Of a DNA stretch of 35,079 nt, positions 1 through 7,967 are shown piece after piece. Location of the stretch: contig JACPTC010000015.1 of assembly GCA_016192985.1 (NCBI GenBank), forward strand, positions 1-35,079, in the 5' to 3' direction. The DNA comes from Candidatus Woesearchaeota archaeon (GTDB taxonomy: Archaea > Nanobdellota > Nanobdellia > Woesearchaeales > GW2011-AR4). The notes below the pieces were generated by a model, which saw only the letters and a program-made list of their open reading frames with translations, had not been told where the DNA came from and did not search any database. The stretch's first letter is position 1; each line of letters begins with the position of its first letter. The position numbers and the translations under genes are program-made.

Positions 1-871
1 AGAAGCACCAACAGCACATTTACTGACCTCATTTGTTTCTATTGCCACTGTTGGTGTGGTATCACTCGTTACGCATGCATTCGCTTTGTCTGTAGTCCAA
101 TTAGTACAGCCAATTCCACCTCCTGAGGTTACGTTATAAGAAATTATTTCAGGTGGTGTTGATTCTGTGCCCTGATTTTGAGGTGCACCTCGTTGAGGGT
201 ATGCAAACACATCCCTGATAGAGTATCCTTCTCCTGCATTACATGAACCACCGCAAACCAGCACAAATGTAAGATTTGCTGTGACAGTTTCAGCTCCAGT
301 GCCTTGACTTGTACTTAAATCATTTGTGTTGTTAAAATAGACGACACCGTTAATAGACGTACTATTTTGACAAAATGTGACGTTTTGATATTCAGTTTTA
401 GGCATGGGCAAAGGGATATTTGTGCCATCGCAGCCATCGGCTAAATTAGCTCCAATATTCCAATATCTCTTGCCTGCACCACAATTAGTGTTATCTCCAT
501 AAAACAGTATTGGCGATGCAGCAGGGTCGGTACCTGGCATTACACCGTTGCTCCATACAATTTTAATAAAGCCTGTTGAACCACTTGTGCTTATATCTTT
601 CACTTGGTTGGTTAGCAACCAAAATAGTAATATTGAATTCGTGGTCACTTTTATAAATAGCAGTATTTCCTGCACTTGAAAAATTAAACCAGTTATTGCC
701 ATCTACAAATGAATTTGCTTGTGTCCCATCTATAAACCTCCCTCCTGTTGCATTATATGCTGAAATTATAATTGAAGGATTGCTTTGGCTGCCGAATGTA
801 GTGTTAATAATGGCAAATGAACTCGGAATTAAAAATAATAGTGCAGCAACCAAAATAATTGCCTTTCTCAT
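1..871 (-). pseudogene. Secreted protein, frameshifted and cut by window edge
   Basis: The ORF track shows only the first 102 residues, but the reverse strand stays open in another frame to the window edge and continues the same kind of protein (secreted, rich in Asn/Thr/Ser, with paired Cys). The N-terminus MRKAIILVAALLFLIPSSFA is a signal peptide. The break is at a tandem duplicated CCAA; removing one copy gives a smooth join (..VANQ-VKDISTSG..). The distal part contains a segment of the type TPPEIISYNVT..C..WTTD..ACVTSD, seen in Ig-like domains of large archaeal surface proteins. It overlaps the upstream secreted protein gene by 4 bp, so the two are probably cotranscribed. Function unknown. 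Whether the frameshift is real or a sequencing error cannot be told here. Confidence 0.7.
604..611. repeat. 4-bp tandem duplication (TTGG)2 causing a frameshift
   Basis: TTGGTTGG on the plus strand (CCAACCAA in the gene). Deleting one unit restores one continuous frame through to position 1 of the window. Confidence 0.6.
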
Positions 872-1476
872 TCTTCCACCTCCCTGATAGCCAACTGGCT
901 CAGGTAGAAGCTAGGATCATCCTCTGCGAACTCTGCTCTTGAATTCTTGTAATAAACTTTTATCCTGTAATTGCAGATCTCGAATCTCTGGCAGCTTTTG
1001 CCTCCTTTGCAGTCAGTGAACTTTCCTTGATGTGCACCGTCATATTTTGAAACGCAAGTGACTATCACGCAGCCATTCTCTTCTGAATGAATGCAAGGGC
1101 CCCAATTCGAGAAGTCAATTTCATAGTTTTTGGGCACACTATCCCTTTGTGCTCTTATTGAAAATGAATTACGGCTTATACAATCAGTTTTGTTCCTAAG
1201 CATAATCTGATTCCCTGTGATTTCATAGCTTTGGTAAGACTCTGTGCCATTGATGCAGATATAAGGAGTCAGGTTTACAGGGTCTATGCAAGTGGTATTG
1301 GTATTCCTTGTCCTTGTGACGTTTCCATAAACGCTTTCCGTTACATTATAGTAAGACACAGAGCAATCTTGCCTTTCTTCCAGACTAACCGTGCCTCCTT
1401 GAATCTGGCTTGTTACAGTTATCGCTAAAATACCGATTAAAAATAGAGTTAAAAATAATATCATTCTTTTCTTCAT
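868..1476 (-). CDS. Secreted cysteine-rich protein of unknown function
   Basis: A 202-residue protein with a clear N-terminal signal peptide (MKKRMILFLTLFLIGILAITVTSQ). The rest is hydrophilic, with about ten cysteines (for example in CVIVTC and the CKGGKSCQRFEIC region) and several N-x-S/T sequons, which fits an extracellular disulfide-bonded or glycosylated domain. No family recognised. It overlaps the next secreted gene by 4 bp (ATGA), so the pair probably forms a unit for the cell surface. No lipobox and no C-terminal membrane anchor are visible. Confidence 0.75.
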   Translation of the reverse strand: MKKRMILFLTLFLIGILAITVTSQIQGGTVSLEERQDCSVSYYNVTESVYGNVTRTRNTNTTCIDPVNLTPYICINGTESYQSYEITGNQIMLRNKTDCISRNSFSIRAQRDSVPKNYEIDFSNWGPCIHSEENGCVIVTCVSKYDGAHQGKFTDCKGGKSCQRFEICNYRIKVYYKNSRAEFAEDDPSFYLSQLAIREVEE

Positions 1477-1736
1477 TTAAACCACCCCAAGAATTTTTTT
1501 ATTGAATAGAAACGGTTTGTAAAATTTTAAAAACCAAGATAAGAGATTATTATAACTAAAATAACAAGACATGCTTTTATCTATCACTTCTTCTATGATA
1601 AACCACACCCTTTTATTTGGCATAAAGCTTAAGACGTATATAAACATTTCTATGTTACAATTTATTGACCATTATATGCATTTTAAAAAGAAAATTATAT
1701 TAATTAATGACGCAGATAGGTAAATTTTCAAAACAA

Positions 1737-1746
1737 ATATAAATAC
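1737..1746 (+). promoter_or_regulatory. TATA box of the Nudix gene
   Basis: ATATAAATAC lies 22 bp before the ATG at 1768, the spacing expected for a leaderless archaeal transcript. Confidence 0.55.
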
Positions 1747-1767
1747 AAGATTTCCCTCGCATTCGTA

Positions 1768-2222
1768 ATGAAAACATATTTTGTTGTTACGGCGGTTGTC
1801 AAAGTCAAAGACAAGGTTTTAATCCTAAAGAAATCAGCGAAGGACTATAACTATCCAAACAAATGGAGTTTCTGCTCCGGCTATGTCAAGGAATTTGAGT
1901 CTGCGGAAATCCAAACAAATGGAGTTTCTGCTCCGGCTATGTCAAGGAATTTGAGTCTGCGGAAGATACAGTTTTAAGGGAAATAAAGGAAGAAACAGGC
2001 TTGGATGCAAAAATTATCAGGAGAGGCACCCTTTTCGAGAAAACTGACAAAAACAAAAAAAGAAACTGGGTTATAATGCCCTTTCTTTGCATAGTAAAGT
2101 CAAGAAATGTAAATCTTGACCATGAGAATGTAGATTTTAGATGGATACATTCCAAAAATATAAAAAATTATCCAACGGTTCCGGGATTGGAGAAAGATTT
2201 AAAAGTCCTTGGGCTGATATAA
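1768..2222 (+). pseudogene. Nudix hydrolase interrupted by a 56-bp tandem duplication
   Basis: Two ORFs (1768-1977 and 2001-2222) are halves of one gene. Removing one copy of an exact 56-bp duplication fuses them into a 132-aa protein with a perfect Nudix box: G-x5-E-x7-REIKEETGL, starting at GYVKEFE. Nudix enzymes hydrolyse nucleoside diphosphates linked to another moiety; the substrate cannot be read from the sequence. As it stands the duplication splits the catalytic box and shifts the frame, so the product would be dead. The gene is followed by rpiB after 29 bp. Start chosen at 1768 because a TATA box sits 22 bp upstream. It could be intact in the organism if the duplication is an assembly artefact. 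Confidence 0.8.
1853..1964. repeat. Exact 56-bp tandem duplication
   Basis: Positions 1853-1908 and 1909-1964 are identical. 56 is not a multiple of 3, so the downstream frame is lost. The flanking bases differ, which defines the unit precisely. Confidence 0.95.
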
Positions 2223-2251
2223 AAATTATAATTGGCAATTAAAGAATAAAA

Positions 2252-2707
2252 ATGAAGACAAAAAAAATTTTCTTAGGGGCGGATCATGCAGGATTTGAGT
2301 TAAAAAGGCATGTTAAGGAATACCTACAAAACCTTGGAATTAAGGTTGAGGATAAAGGCGCATACTCATACAATAAGGATGATGACTACCCTGACTTCAT
2401 AGCTCCAGTAGCTAAAAAGGTTGCAGAAGACAACACAAATAATAAAGGAATCATTTTTGGCGCTTCTGGGCAGGGGGAGGCGATTGCCGCAAATAGGATT
2501 AAGGGGGTAAGGGCTGCCATCTACTATGGCGGCAACCTTAAGATTGTCAGACTTTCAAGAACCCACAATAACGCGAATATACTTTCCCTAGGTGCACGAT
2601 TTTTAAGCAAAGAAGAAGCAGTCGAAGCTGTAAAGGTTTGGCTAGATGCCGAGTTCAGCAATGAAATAAGACACGCTAGACGAATAAAGAAAATTGACAA
2701 GATATAA
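2252..2707 (+). CDS. rpiB: Ribose-5-phosphate isomerase B
   Basis: A 151-residue protein, the usual length for RpiB/LacA-type sugar-phosphate isomerases, which interconvert ribose-5-phosphate and ribulose-5-phosphate in the pentose phosphate pathway. Visible family signatures are the N-terminal GADHAGFELK, the middle GASGQGEAIAANRIKGVRAA phosphate-binding loop, and HNNANILSLGARF near residue 110. The C-terminus is basic. It follows the Nudix gene by 29 bp and is followed at once by a membrane protein gene (ATG 1 bp after its stop), so the three are probably cotranscribed. Identification is firm. Confidence 0.95.
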   Translation: MKTKKIFLGADHAGFELKRHVKEYLQNLGIKVEDKGAYSYNKDDDYPDFIAPVAKKVAEDNTNNKGIIFGASGQGEAIAANRIKGVRAAIYYGGNLKIVRLSRTHNNANILSLGARFLSKEEAVEAVKVWLDAEFSNEIRHARRIKKIDKI

Positions 2708-2708
2708 T

Positions 2709-3206
2709 ATGCAATTCCTAAATTATTTTTTAGCATCCATGGTTTCATTCTCCGGCTTATTCATCGGAATAATGCTTGTAAAAATAGCGCCTGAAGAGCA
2801 AAAGCCATTGCAAAGATACTTTATTTTTTTAATGAGGGCAATGCTATTGGCTGTCCTTTTTTTTTTAATCCTGCAGCATTTTAATGATGTTAAACGCTTT
2901 TTATTACTGATTCCACTTTTCGCATTCTTACTATTTGCGGAATTAAAAATCACCGATTTGTTGAAAAAATTTGCAATAAACTATGCGGTCTTTGGCGTCT
3001 TATTCTTTTTGAGCTCAAAAAACACAAACCTTTTTGCCATAGAATCTAGCTTAATGCTGCTTTATGGGCTGCCTGCTTCATCTTTGATGTATAAAAAAAG
3101 AGAAAAAACACATTATAAGATGCTTTTTTATAATATGCTCTTCATTGCAACTGCAAATCTTTTATATATGCTGGATTACCATTTCTCATTTCTTATATTC
3201 ATGTAG
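2709..3206 (+). CDS. Multi-pass membrane protein, unknown
   Basis: A 165-residue hydrophobic protein with about five predicted transmembrane segments. The track starts it at 2694, overlapping rpiB; I prefer the ATG at 2709, directly after the rpiB stop at 2707, because the hydrophobic segment then begins near the N-terminus (MQFLNYFLASMVSF). No family recognised. Its 3' end overlaps the convergent carS gene by about 30 bp. Confidence 0.65.
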   Translation: MQFLNYFLASMVSFSGLFIGIMLVKIAPEEQKPLQRYFIFLMRAMLLAVLFFLILQHFNDVKRFLLLIPLFAFLLFAELKITDLLKKFAINYAVFGVLFFLSSKNTNLFAIESSLMLLYGLPASSLMYKKREKTHYKMLFYNMLFIATANLLYMLDYHFSFLIFM

Positions 3207-3724
3207 AAAGCAGCATGGTTGATTAGAATATGCAATACAAAGCTCAGTAGCAATGAAACAACAAATATTTTTAATGTCAAGCCAAAAATGGGAATAACAA
3301 ATACCAAAGAGCCCACAACAAAATCTGTTTGGTCAAAAGGCACAAATTTATCGCCTGGCTTTATGCCAATTTTTCTTTTAAAAAAGCTCTTCACTAAATC
3401 GCCTGCCATAGCCCCAAGGCCCATCAAAAATCCGAACAAAAGCCAATTTTTGTAGTCGATGAATGAAATATTCCTAAAAGGCTCTACACCATACAATAAA
3501 AATTGTAAATATGCAGCTATAATGGCAAAAATAATCCCAAAAATCAATCCCCTAAAAGTCTTGTTTTTACCCAGAATTTGCTTGCTGTTTATTTTCCTGT
3601 TAAAGTCAATAGGATATGCAAGCAAATTGACTTTCTTAACAATCACAGGAGCCATATTTGCAAAGTATGCAGGTAGCATCAGGTAAAAGCATTTCAGAAT
3701 GAAAATTCCAAGCCACTCATCCAT
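3176..3724 (-). CDS. carS: CDP-archaeol synthase
   Basis: A 182-residue polytopic membrane protein of the CarS family (formerly DUF46), which transfers CMP from CTP onto 2,3-bis-geranylgeranylglyceryl phosphate to give the activated precursor of all archaeal polar lipids. Diagnostic stretches are LGKNKTFRG near residue 50 and GDLVKSFFKRKIGIKPGDKFVPFDQ near 105-130, which resemble the CdsA-like nucleotide-binding signature. Several hydrophobic helices surround them. It is divergent from the CDP-alcohol phosphotransferase gene that would use its product, only 88 bp away. This gene is the strongest single sign that the window is archaeal. Confidence 0.92.
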   Translation of the reverse strand: MDEWLGIFILKCFYLMLPAYFANMAPVIVKKVNLLAYPIDFNRKINSKQILGKNKTFRGLIFGIIFAIIAAYLQFLLYGVEPFRNISFIDYKNWLLFGFLMGLGAMAGDLVKSFFKRKIGIKPGDKFVPFDQTDFVVGSLVFVIPIFGLTLKIFVVSLLLSFVLHILINHAAFYMNIRNEKW

Positions 3725-3812
3725 TATAAGACTTGTTGGACATTGATTTAAATAGTTTTTGAAACATTAAACATTAGAAAGATTATTAAGCATATTTTAA
3801 TATTTCCAATTT

Positions 3813-4932
3813 ATGCAATTCAAATTCAATATCCCAAACAAGATAACCCTGATAAGAGTAAGCTTGATTCCCTTATTCGCAGTAATACTTTTGATTGACA
3901 TCCCCTACAAAAACATTTTAGCTGCTTTTATCTTCGGCATGCTTTCTGTTTCAGATTTTTTGGACGGGTACTTTGCCAGAAAGAAAAAACAAGTAACTCA
4001 GTTGGGAAAGCTTATTGATTTCTGTTTCAGATTTTTTGGACGGGTACTTTGCCAGAAAGAACAAACAAGTAACTCAGTTGGGAAAGCTTATTGATCCAAT
4101 TGCCGACAAACTGCTGATTTCAACAGCATTGGTTTTTTTGGTTGGAAAAGGCGTTCCATTATGGATGGCTGTTGCGATAATTGCAAGGGAAGTCATAATA
4201 ACCTCAATAAGGGCTTATTTACTGCCAAGCAAAATAGTTGTTCCTGCAAGCAGTTTTGGCAAGGCAAAAACCGTTGTGCAGAGCATAGCAATTGTTTTTG
4301 TGCTTTTAAATCTGCCCTTAAGTTGGCATATGATGTTTGCCGCTGTTCTGCTTACTGTCTTATCAGGCTTGGAGTACCTTATGAGAATAAGGCAAATGAC
4401 TGGAAACAAGATTGTCAACCTGCCTAATTTAATCACTTTGTTTAGGTTCCTTTTAATTATGCCGTTTGTTTATTACTTTTGGAGCTCCGAAATTCACATT
4501 GCATTATTGATTTTCGCCTTGATAAGTTTAAGCGACAAGCTTGATGGAATCTCTGCAAGGCTGATGAATCAAAAAACTGAAATTGGCTCTGGGTTTGACT
4601 CTTTTACAGACTGGACTTTGATAATAACCACATTCATACTCTTGGCTATAAAAAACTACATCAATCTGTTCTGGGTAGTGCTACTTGTGGTGCCTTCAAT
4701 AATAAGCGGAGCAATGAAAATTATATATATAAAGAGGCAAAAGACAGTGCCTGTTACAATTGTTGCAAGGCTGAGTGTCGGAATGACTTATACAACCATA
4801 ATCTCAATAGTCATAAATTTTAGATACACTATATATTTACTTTTGGTTACTGTGCTTCTTGTTTATTTTGCAATGATAGGATATATTTTCAAAACTTTAA
4901 CCTTGCCTAAGAAGCCACATAACAAGCAATAA
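3813..4932 (+). pseudogene. pgsA: Two-domain CDP-alcohol phosphotransferase (PgsA-like), broken by 76-bp duplication
   Basis: ORFs 3813-4094 and 4015-4932 are one gene; removing one copy of a 76-bp duplication gives a 347-aa protein. Residues about 1-190 match PgsA: DGYFAR-x8-G-x3-D-x3-D, and the REVIITSIR stretch typical of phosphatidylglycerophosphate synthases. A second complete copy of the motif (DGISAR-x8-G-x3-D-x3-D) follows in a second CDP-alcohol phosphotransferase domain, which begins around NLPNLITLFR. The fused enzyme would attach two different alcohols, or the same one, to CDP-archaeol; glycerol-phosphate is likely for domain 1. The duplication covers the first motif. The downstream ORF keeps an intact motif behind a TTG, but lacks the first membrane helix. 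Substrate of domain 2 unknown. Confidence 0.85.
3944..4095. repeat. 76-bp tandem duplication with one mismatch
   Basis: Copies 3944-4019 and 4020-4095 differ at one base (AAAAAACAAG against AACAAACAAG, Lys to Asn). 76 is not a multiple of 3, so the frame is lost. Collapsing it restores the full-length enzyme. Confidence 0.95.
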
Positions 4933-4935
4933 TTT

Positions 4936-6006
4936 TCAATGCAGTTTCTTTACCCTTAAGGAAGAAACCATTAAGATGCCAAGCACTAAGTATACATAAG
5001 GATAGAACTTTATTGGCATGTCCAAGAAGTATGCAAGTGGGATTATAATGCCGTTTAAGGTTATCGGCATCCCCTGAAAAGCTCCCTTTAGGTCCATTAT
5101 ATTGTAGCGGGCCAGCCTTAAAATGCCACAAAACAAGAATATGGTGAACGCTATTATTCCAAATGTGATTTGCAGCGGGTTAATGCCGGATGCAACTTGC
5201 ATCAAGCTAAATCCAAATATTGCAGGCGCAACTCCAAAAGACACTGTATCTGCTAGGCTATCAAGCTCTTTGCCAAAGGTATTTTGCTGCTTCATGGATT
5301 TTGCAACTTTTCCATCCAGATAATCAAAAAAAACCGCAATAAACAAGACAAAGGCGGCTTGCTTGAAGCTATTGCTGATTGAAAGCACTATGCTAATCAA
5401 GCCGAGCGCAACATTGAGAAGCGTTAATATGTCCGCAAATTTTAGGAGCTTGTAAATTCTGAATTCATCCAGGTCGCTCTTTCTCCTCATAAACCTAAAC
5501 TCTGATTTGACAAATGAATAAACCCCGGCAGAAATTGTAAGGATTAGCGCAGCCGACATCACATACCAGTCAACCTGCCTGTTTAGCATTGGAGGCATCA
5601 ACGCCATAAGCTGGAAAAAATAGCTGATTTTTCCAAGCACAGTGGGCTTAAATTCCCTTCTTAGATTCTTGTAAAGAAGAATTGTACCGCCTGTCACAAG
5701 CAGAGTGTCCCTTGAAAGAAAAATGATAGCAACCCAAACTGGAACTATCCCTTTTAATGCAAGCACTATTGACGCAATGTTCACAAGAAGCTTGTCAGCG
5801 AAAAAATCAATTATCATGCGCAGCTGAGAAGGGTAGTTTCTTGTGATGAAATTCTCAAAAAACCCAACTAATGCAGTAAGAATGAAGATAAACAATGCTA
5901 TATTCCTCCTGTTTAATAAAAGCGCTGTTCCAACTACAAAAGCCAGTATCCACCTTAGCCATGTTACTGTAAAAAATATTTTTTCTCTTTTAATCCTTAA
6001 TCTCAT
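4936..6006 (-). CDS. pssA: CDP-archaeol serine transferase (PssA-type) with a degenerate N-terminal PgsA-like domain
   Basis: A 356-residue membrane protein. The C-terminal half has the complete CDP-alcohol phosphotransferase motif in its PssA form, DYLDGKVAKSMKQQNTFGKELDSLAD, followed by TVSFGVAP, typical of phosphatidylserine/archaetidylserine synthases. The N-terminal half looks like a second, PgsA-like domain whose motif has decayed: FFENFITR replaces DGxxAR, while IIDFFAD keeps the last two aspartates. So one half should be catalytic and the other structural or regulatory. I chose the ATG at 6006 because it lies just after the stop of the upstream methyltransferase (6011); the track start at 6048 overlaps that gene. 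Likely cotranscribed with the methyltransferase and psd. Confidence 0.85.
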   Translation of the reverse strand: MRLRIKREKIFFTVTWLRWILAFVVGTALLLNRRNIALFIFILTALVGFFENFITRNYPSQLRMIIDFFADKLLVNIASIVLALKGIVPVWVAIIFLSRDTLLVTGGTILLYKNLRREFKPTVLGKISYFFQLMALMPPMLNRQVDWYVMSAALILTISAGVYSFVKSEFRFMRRKSDLDEFRIYKLLKFADILTLLNVALGLISIVLSISNSFKQAAFVLFIAVFFDYLDGKVAKSMKQQNTFGKELDSLADTVSFGVAPAIFGFSLMQVASGINPLQITFGIIAFTIFLFCGILRLARYNIMDLKGAFQGMPITLNGIIIPLAYFLDMPIKFYPYVYLVLGILMVSSLRVKKLH

Positions 6007-6010
6007 TTCA

Positions 6011-6568
6011 TTATTTCTCGCATATGTATACAAAAGAAGGCGGCACATTCACAGGAACGAACTTTCTGTTTACTTTGGCAAAGCACGACTTAAGCATATC
6101 GCTTAGCCCGTTCGTATATTGAAACAGAATAAATCTGCCTTGCTTATTCAGCGAATCCCTTGCCTCATTAAGGATCTTTCTTTTTTTTTTATCTGAAAAA
6201 TTAAAGAATGGCAGCCCGGAAACTATGCAGCCAACATTCTTTATTTTAAATTTTTGCAGAACGATGCCAAGCCTTTCAGCTCCTGAATTTACAACCGTCA
6301 ACCTCCTGTCTTTTATATTATTTGACAGGTATCTGCAGAATTTCTTGTTTACTTCAAAGCACAGGACTCTTGTATCAGGCTCAGCTTTTTCAAGAATAGC
6401 CCTTGTGAAAGTGCCTGTGCCGGGACCAAGCTCAACAATGGTATTTAATGATTTAAATTCTATGCTGCTTATAACTTCTTTTGTCAAAAACTTTGAGCTT
6501 GGCGCTACCGCCCCTACCTCCTTTGGATTTTTCAGGAAAGTTGACAAATGCAGTAAAGAGTCCTTCAT
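6011..6568 (-). CDS. Phospholipid N-methyltransferase-like SAM enzyme (PmtA-like)
   Basis: A 185-residue class I methyltransferase with SAM-binding motif I ELGPGTGTFTRAIL near residue 47. The N-terminus FLKNPKEVGAVAPSS matches the amphipathic start of PmtA-type phospholipid N-methyltransferases, which methylate phosphatidylethanolamine. KsgA-type rRNA methylases share motif I, but the expected NLPY catalytic motif is replaced by GLPFFNF, as in PmtA. It overlaps psd by 4 bp (ATGA) and is followed by pssA, so the operon order encodes serine-, ethanolamine- and methylated head groups. The substrate, probably archaetidylethanolamine, is inferred from context. Confidence 0.75.
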   Translation of the reverse strand: MKDSLLHLSTFLKNPKEVGAVAPSSKFLTKEVISSIEFKSLNTIVELGPGTGTFTRAILEKAEPDTRVLCFEVNKKFCRYLSNNIKDRRLTVVNSGAERLGIVLQKFKIKNVGCIVSGLPFFNFSDKKKRKILNEARDSLNKQGRFILFQYTNGLSDMLKSCFAKVNRKFVPVNVPPSFVYICEK

Positions 6569-7173
6569 TTTAAACCAGCTATTATTGTTGTGCCTGCCTT
6601 GATTTTATCATTAATCTTGGCTTTTAAATCCACCCCTATTGGAATCACAAGCGTTGTTTGGCTTCCCAAAGCTATCATGCCTATTTTTTGCCCTTTATCA
6701 ACTTTTTGATTTTTCTTAACATAGCATTTTATCCTCCTTGCAAGAAAGCCGGCAATTTGTATAACCTTGACCTTTATGTTTTTGTTTTGGATTATCATTT
6801 CATTTTTTTCATTCTTAAAGCTCTTTTCCAAATCATAAGCCTTGAAGAAAGCGCCTTTTGTGTGCTTTACCGATTTAACTGCGCCTCCTATGGGGGCCCT
6901 GTTGATATGAACGTCTAAAGGCGACATGAAGATTGAGATGACATAACAATTATGCGAAATGTCTCTTGTCATTGCTCTTATTTTTCCGACTAATCCTTTC
7001 TTTATTTTTATGCTGTTTTTTGATGTATCAATTATACTGATAATCTTCCCATCTGCCGGAGACACAATATTGCTGCCCTTTGGTATTCGCCTTTTTGGGT
7101 CCCTATAGAAGTTTAATAAGAATAAGACTAAGAGAAGCAGTATAGCCGCAATGATTTTTAATAGCCACCCCAT
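6565..7173 (-). CDS. psd: Archaetidylserine decarboxylase (Psd family)
   Basis: A 202-residue pyruvoyl-type decarboxylase of the short, archaeal/Psd-type-II length. It starts with a membrane helix, then FYRDPKRRIP and SPADGKIISI, both hallmarks of the family. The self-cleavage site that makes the pyruvoyl group is visible as LGSQT near residue 169, with the Gly-Ser pair kept. It would convert archaetidylserine, the product of the neighbouring PssA-type enzyme, into archaetidylethanolamine. It overlaps the methyltransferase by 4 bp and sits 24 bp behind a small membrane protein gene in a minus-strand operon. Confidence 0.9.
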   Translation of the reverse strand: MGWLLKIIAAILLLLVLFLLNFYRDPKRRIPKGSNIVSPADGKIISIIDTSKNSIKIKKGLVGKIRAMTRDISHNCYVISIFMSPLDVHINRAPIGGAVKSVKHTKGAFFKAYDLEKSFKNEKNEMIIQNKNIKVKVIQIAGFLARRIKCYVKKNQKVDKGQKIGMIALGSQTTLVIPIGVDLKAKINDKIKAGTTIIAGLK

Positions 7174-7197
7174 AAAATATGATTAAACTCACTTAAT

Positions 7198-7422
7198 TTA
7201 AACTTTTTTATAGCTTATTCTGTATTTCAACGAGTTGTTGTTATATACAAGAATTGACAGAGCAATAAGCACCAAAGCGATTCCTATCACCATATGCTTT
7301 ATGTGCAGGGTCTTCTCATCAAGACCAAGTTTGGCATGCATTGCGTGAGGCAAAAAGGCAAGAGAAAATCCGATGAATAGCAATATTGTGCCTGCAATAT
7401 CAATTATTTTCCTGCTTTTCAT
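7198..7422 (-). CDS. Small two-helix membrane protein
   Basis: 74 residues with two hydrophobic segments (IAGTILLFIGFSLAFLP and MVIGIALVLIALSILVY) separated by a short polar loop with several His (HAMHAKLG..HIKH). No family recognised. It lies in line between the DUF4383-like gene and psd, with gaps of about 24 bp on both sides, so it is probably part of the lipid operon. Confidence rests on the clean spacing and the strongly membrane-like composition. Confidence 0.55.
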   Translation of the reverse strand: MKSRKIIDIAGTILLFIGFSLAFLPHAMHAKLGLDEKTLHIKHMVIGIALVLIALSILVYNNNSLKYRISYKKV

Positions 7423-7446
7423 AAAAAAGAAAAAAATGAAGAAGCC

Positions 7447-7812
7447 TTATGCTCCTTCTTTTACGCCGTAAGCAACTCCCAAGGAGACAACAGCAACTGC
7501 AAGGTGAAGCCATGTAATTGCCATGTTGATAGCAAACAAGCTTGCCAATAATTCCTTGACTACAGGCACCAAGCCGAGCACGCCAACAACAGCTGCTACA
7601 ACGCCCAGCACCATATTAGCTGTTTTTCCGCTTCCTTTGTATCCAAACCATAACATAACTGCCCCACCTACAAGGTGCAGCACGTTCTGTGCAGGATTAA
7701 CTCCAAATATGCCCAGTATAGGCGCTTGCACAAAGCCAACTAGGCCGAGCAGCACTAAAACTGCACCAATAACCATTGCATATAATTTTTGCACCTCAGC
7801 GATATAGACCAC
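7447..7812 (-). CDS. DUF4383-like four-helix membrane protein
   Basis: 121 residues with four hydrophobic helices. The repeated pattern N-x3-HL (NPAQNVLHLVGGAVMLWFGY and NMAITWLHLAVAVVSLGVAY) is the signature of DUF4383 membrane proteins, whose function is not known. The track start at 7812 is a GTG overlapping a GGAGGTG motif; a second GTG at 7794 (VQKLYAMVIG) is equally possible, since the motif could serve as its ribosome binding site. First gene of the minus-strand run leading into psd. Confidence 0.65.
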   Translation of the reverse strand: MVYIAEVQKLYAMVIGAVLVLLGLVGFVQAPILGIFGVNPAQNVLHLVGGAVMLWFGYKGSGKTANMVLGVVAAVVGVLGLVPVVKELLASLFAINMAITWLHLAVAVVSLGVAYGVKEGA

Positions 7813-7920
7813 CTCCGCACAAGGTTTTAGATAACCACTTTTCTTATCGCTTATTTAAGCTTTTCGTGAAAATATTTAGCTTATAATATATTTCCTAAAA
7901 CATATATCAGTTTATAACTA

Positions 7921-7966
7921 TCGTAAATTGCGGTAATTAGTTGAAATAAATAGCCGCAATTTACGA
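7921..7966. repeat. Inverted repeat, 13-bp perfect arms
   Basis: Arms 7921-7933 (TCGTAAATTGCGG) and 7954-7966 are perfect reverse complements around a 20-nt AT-rich loop. It lies in the 211-bp gap downstream of the minus-strand gene 8024-8443 and touches a second inverted repeat. Confidence 0.85.
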
Positions 7967-7967
7967 G

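Noticed and set aside
696-887. Plus-strand ORF of 63 aa and similar antisense ORFs (for example 9281-9664, 16879-17472, 21157-21744)
   Set aside because: They lie opposite clear genes, lack domain signatures and have the composition of shadow frames.
4015-4932. ORF with TTG start as a separate CDP-alcohol phosphotransferase gene
   Set aside because: Its first residues are the second copy of a tandem duplication, and the frame before it supplies the missing N-terminal helix. One broken gene explains both ORFs better than two genes.
6011-6568. KsgA-type rRNA dimethyladenosine transferase
   Set aside because: The NLPY catalytic motif and the C-terminal domain are absent, and the N-terminus and lipid operon fit a PmtA-like enzyme better.
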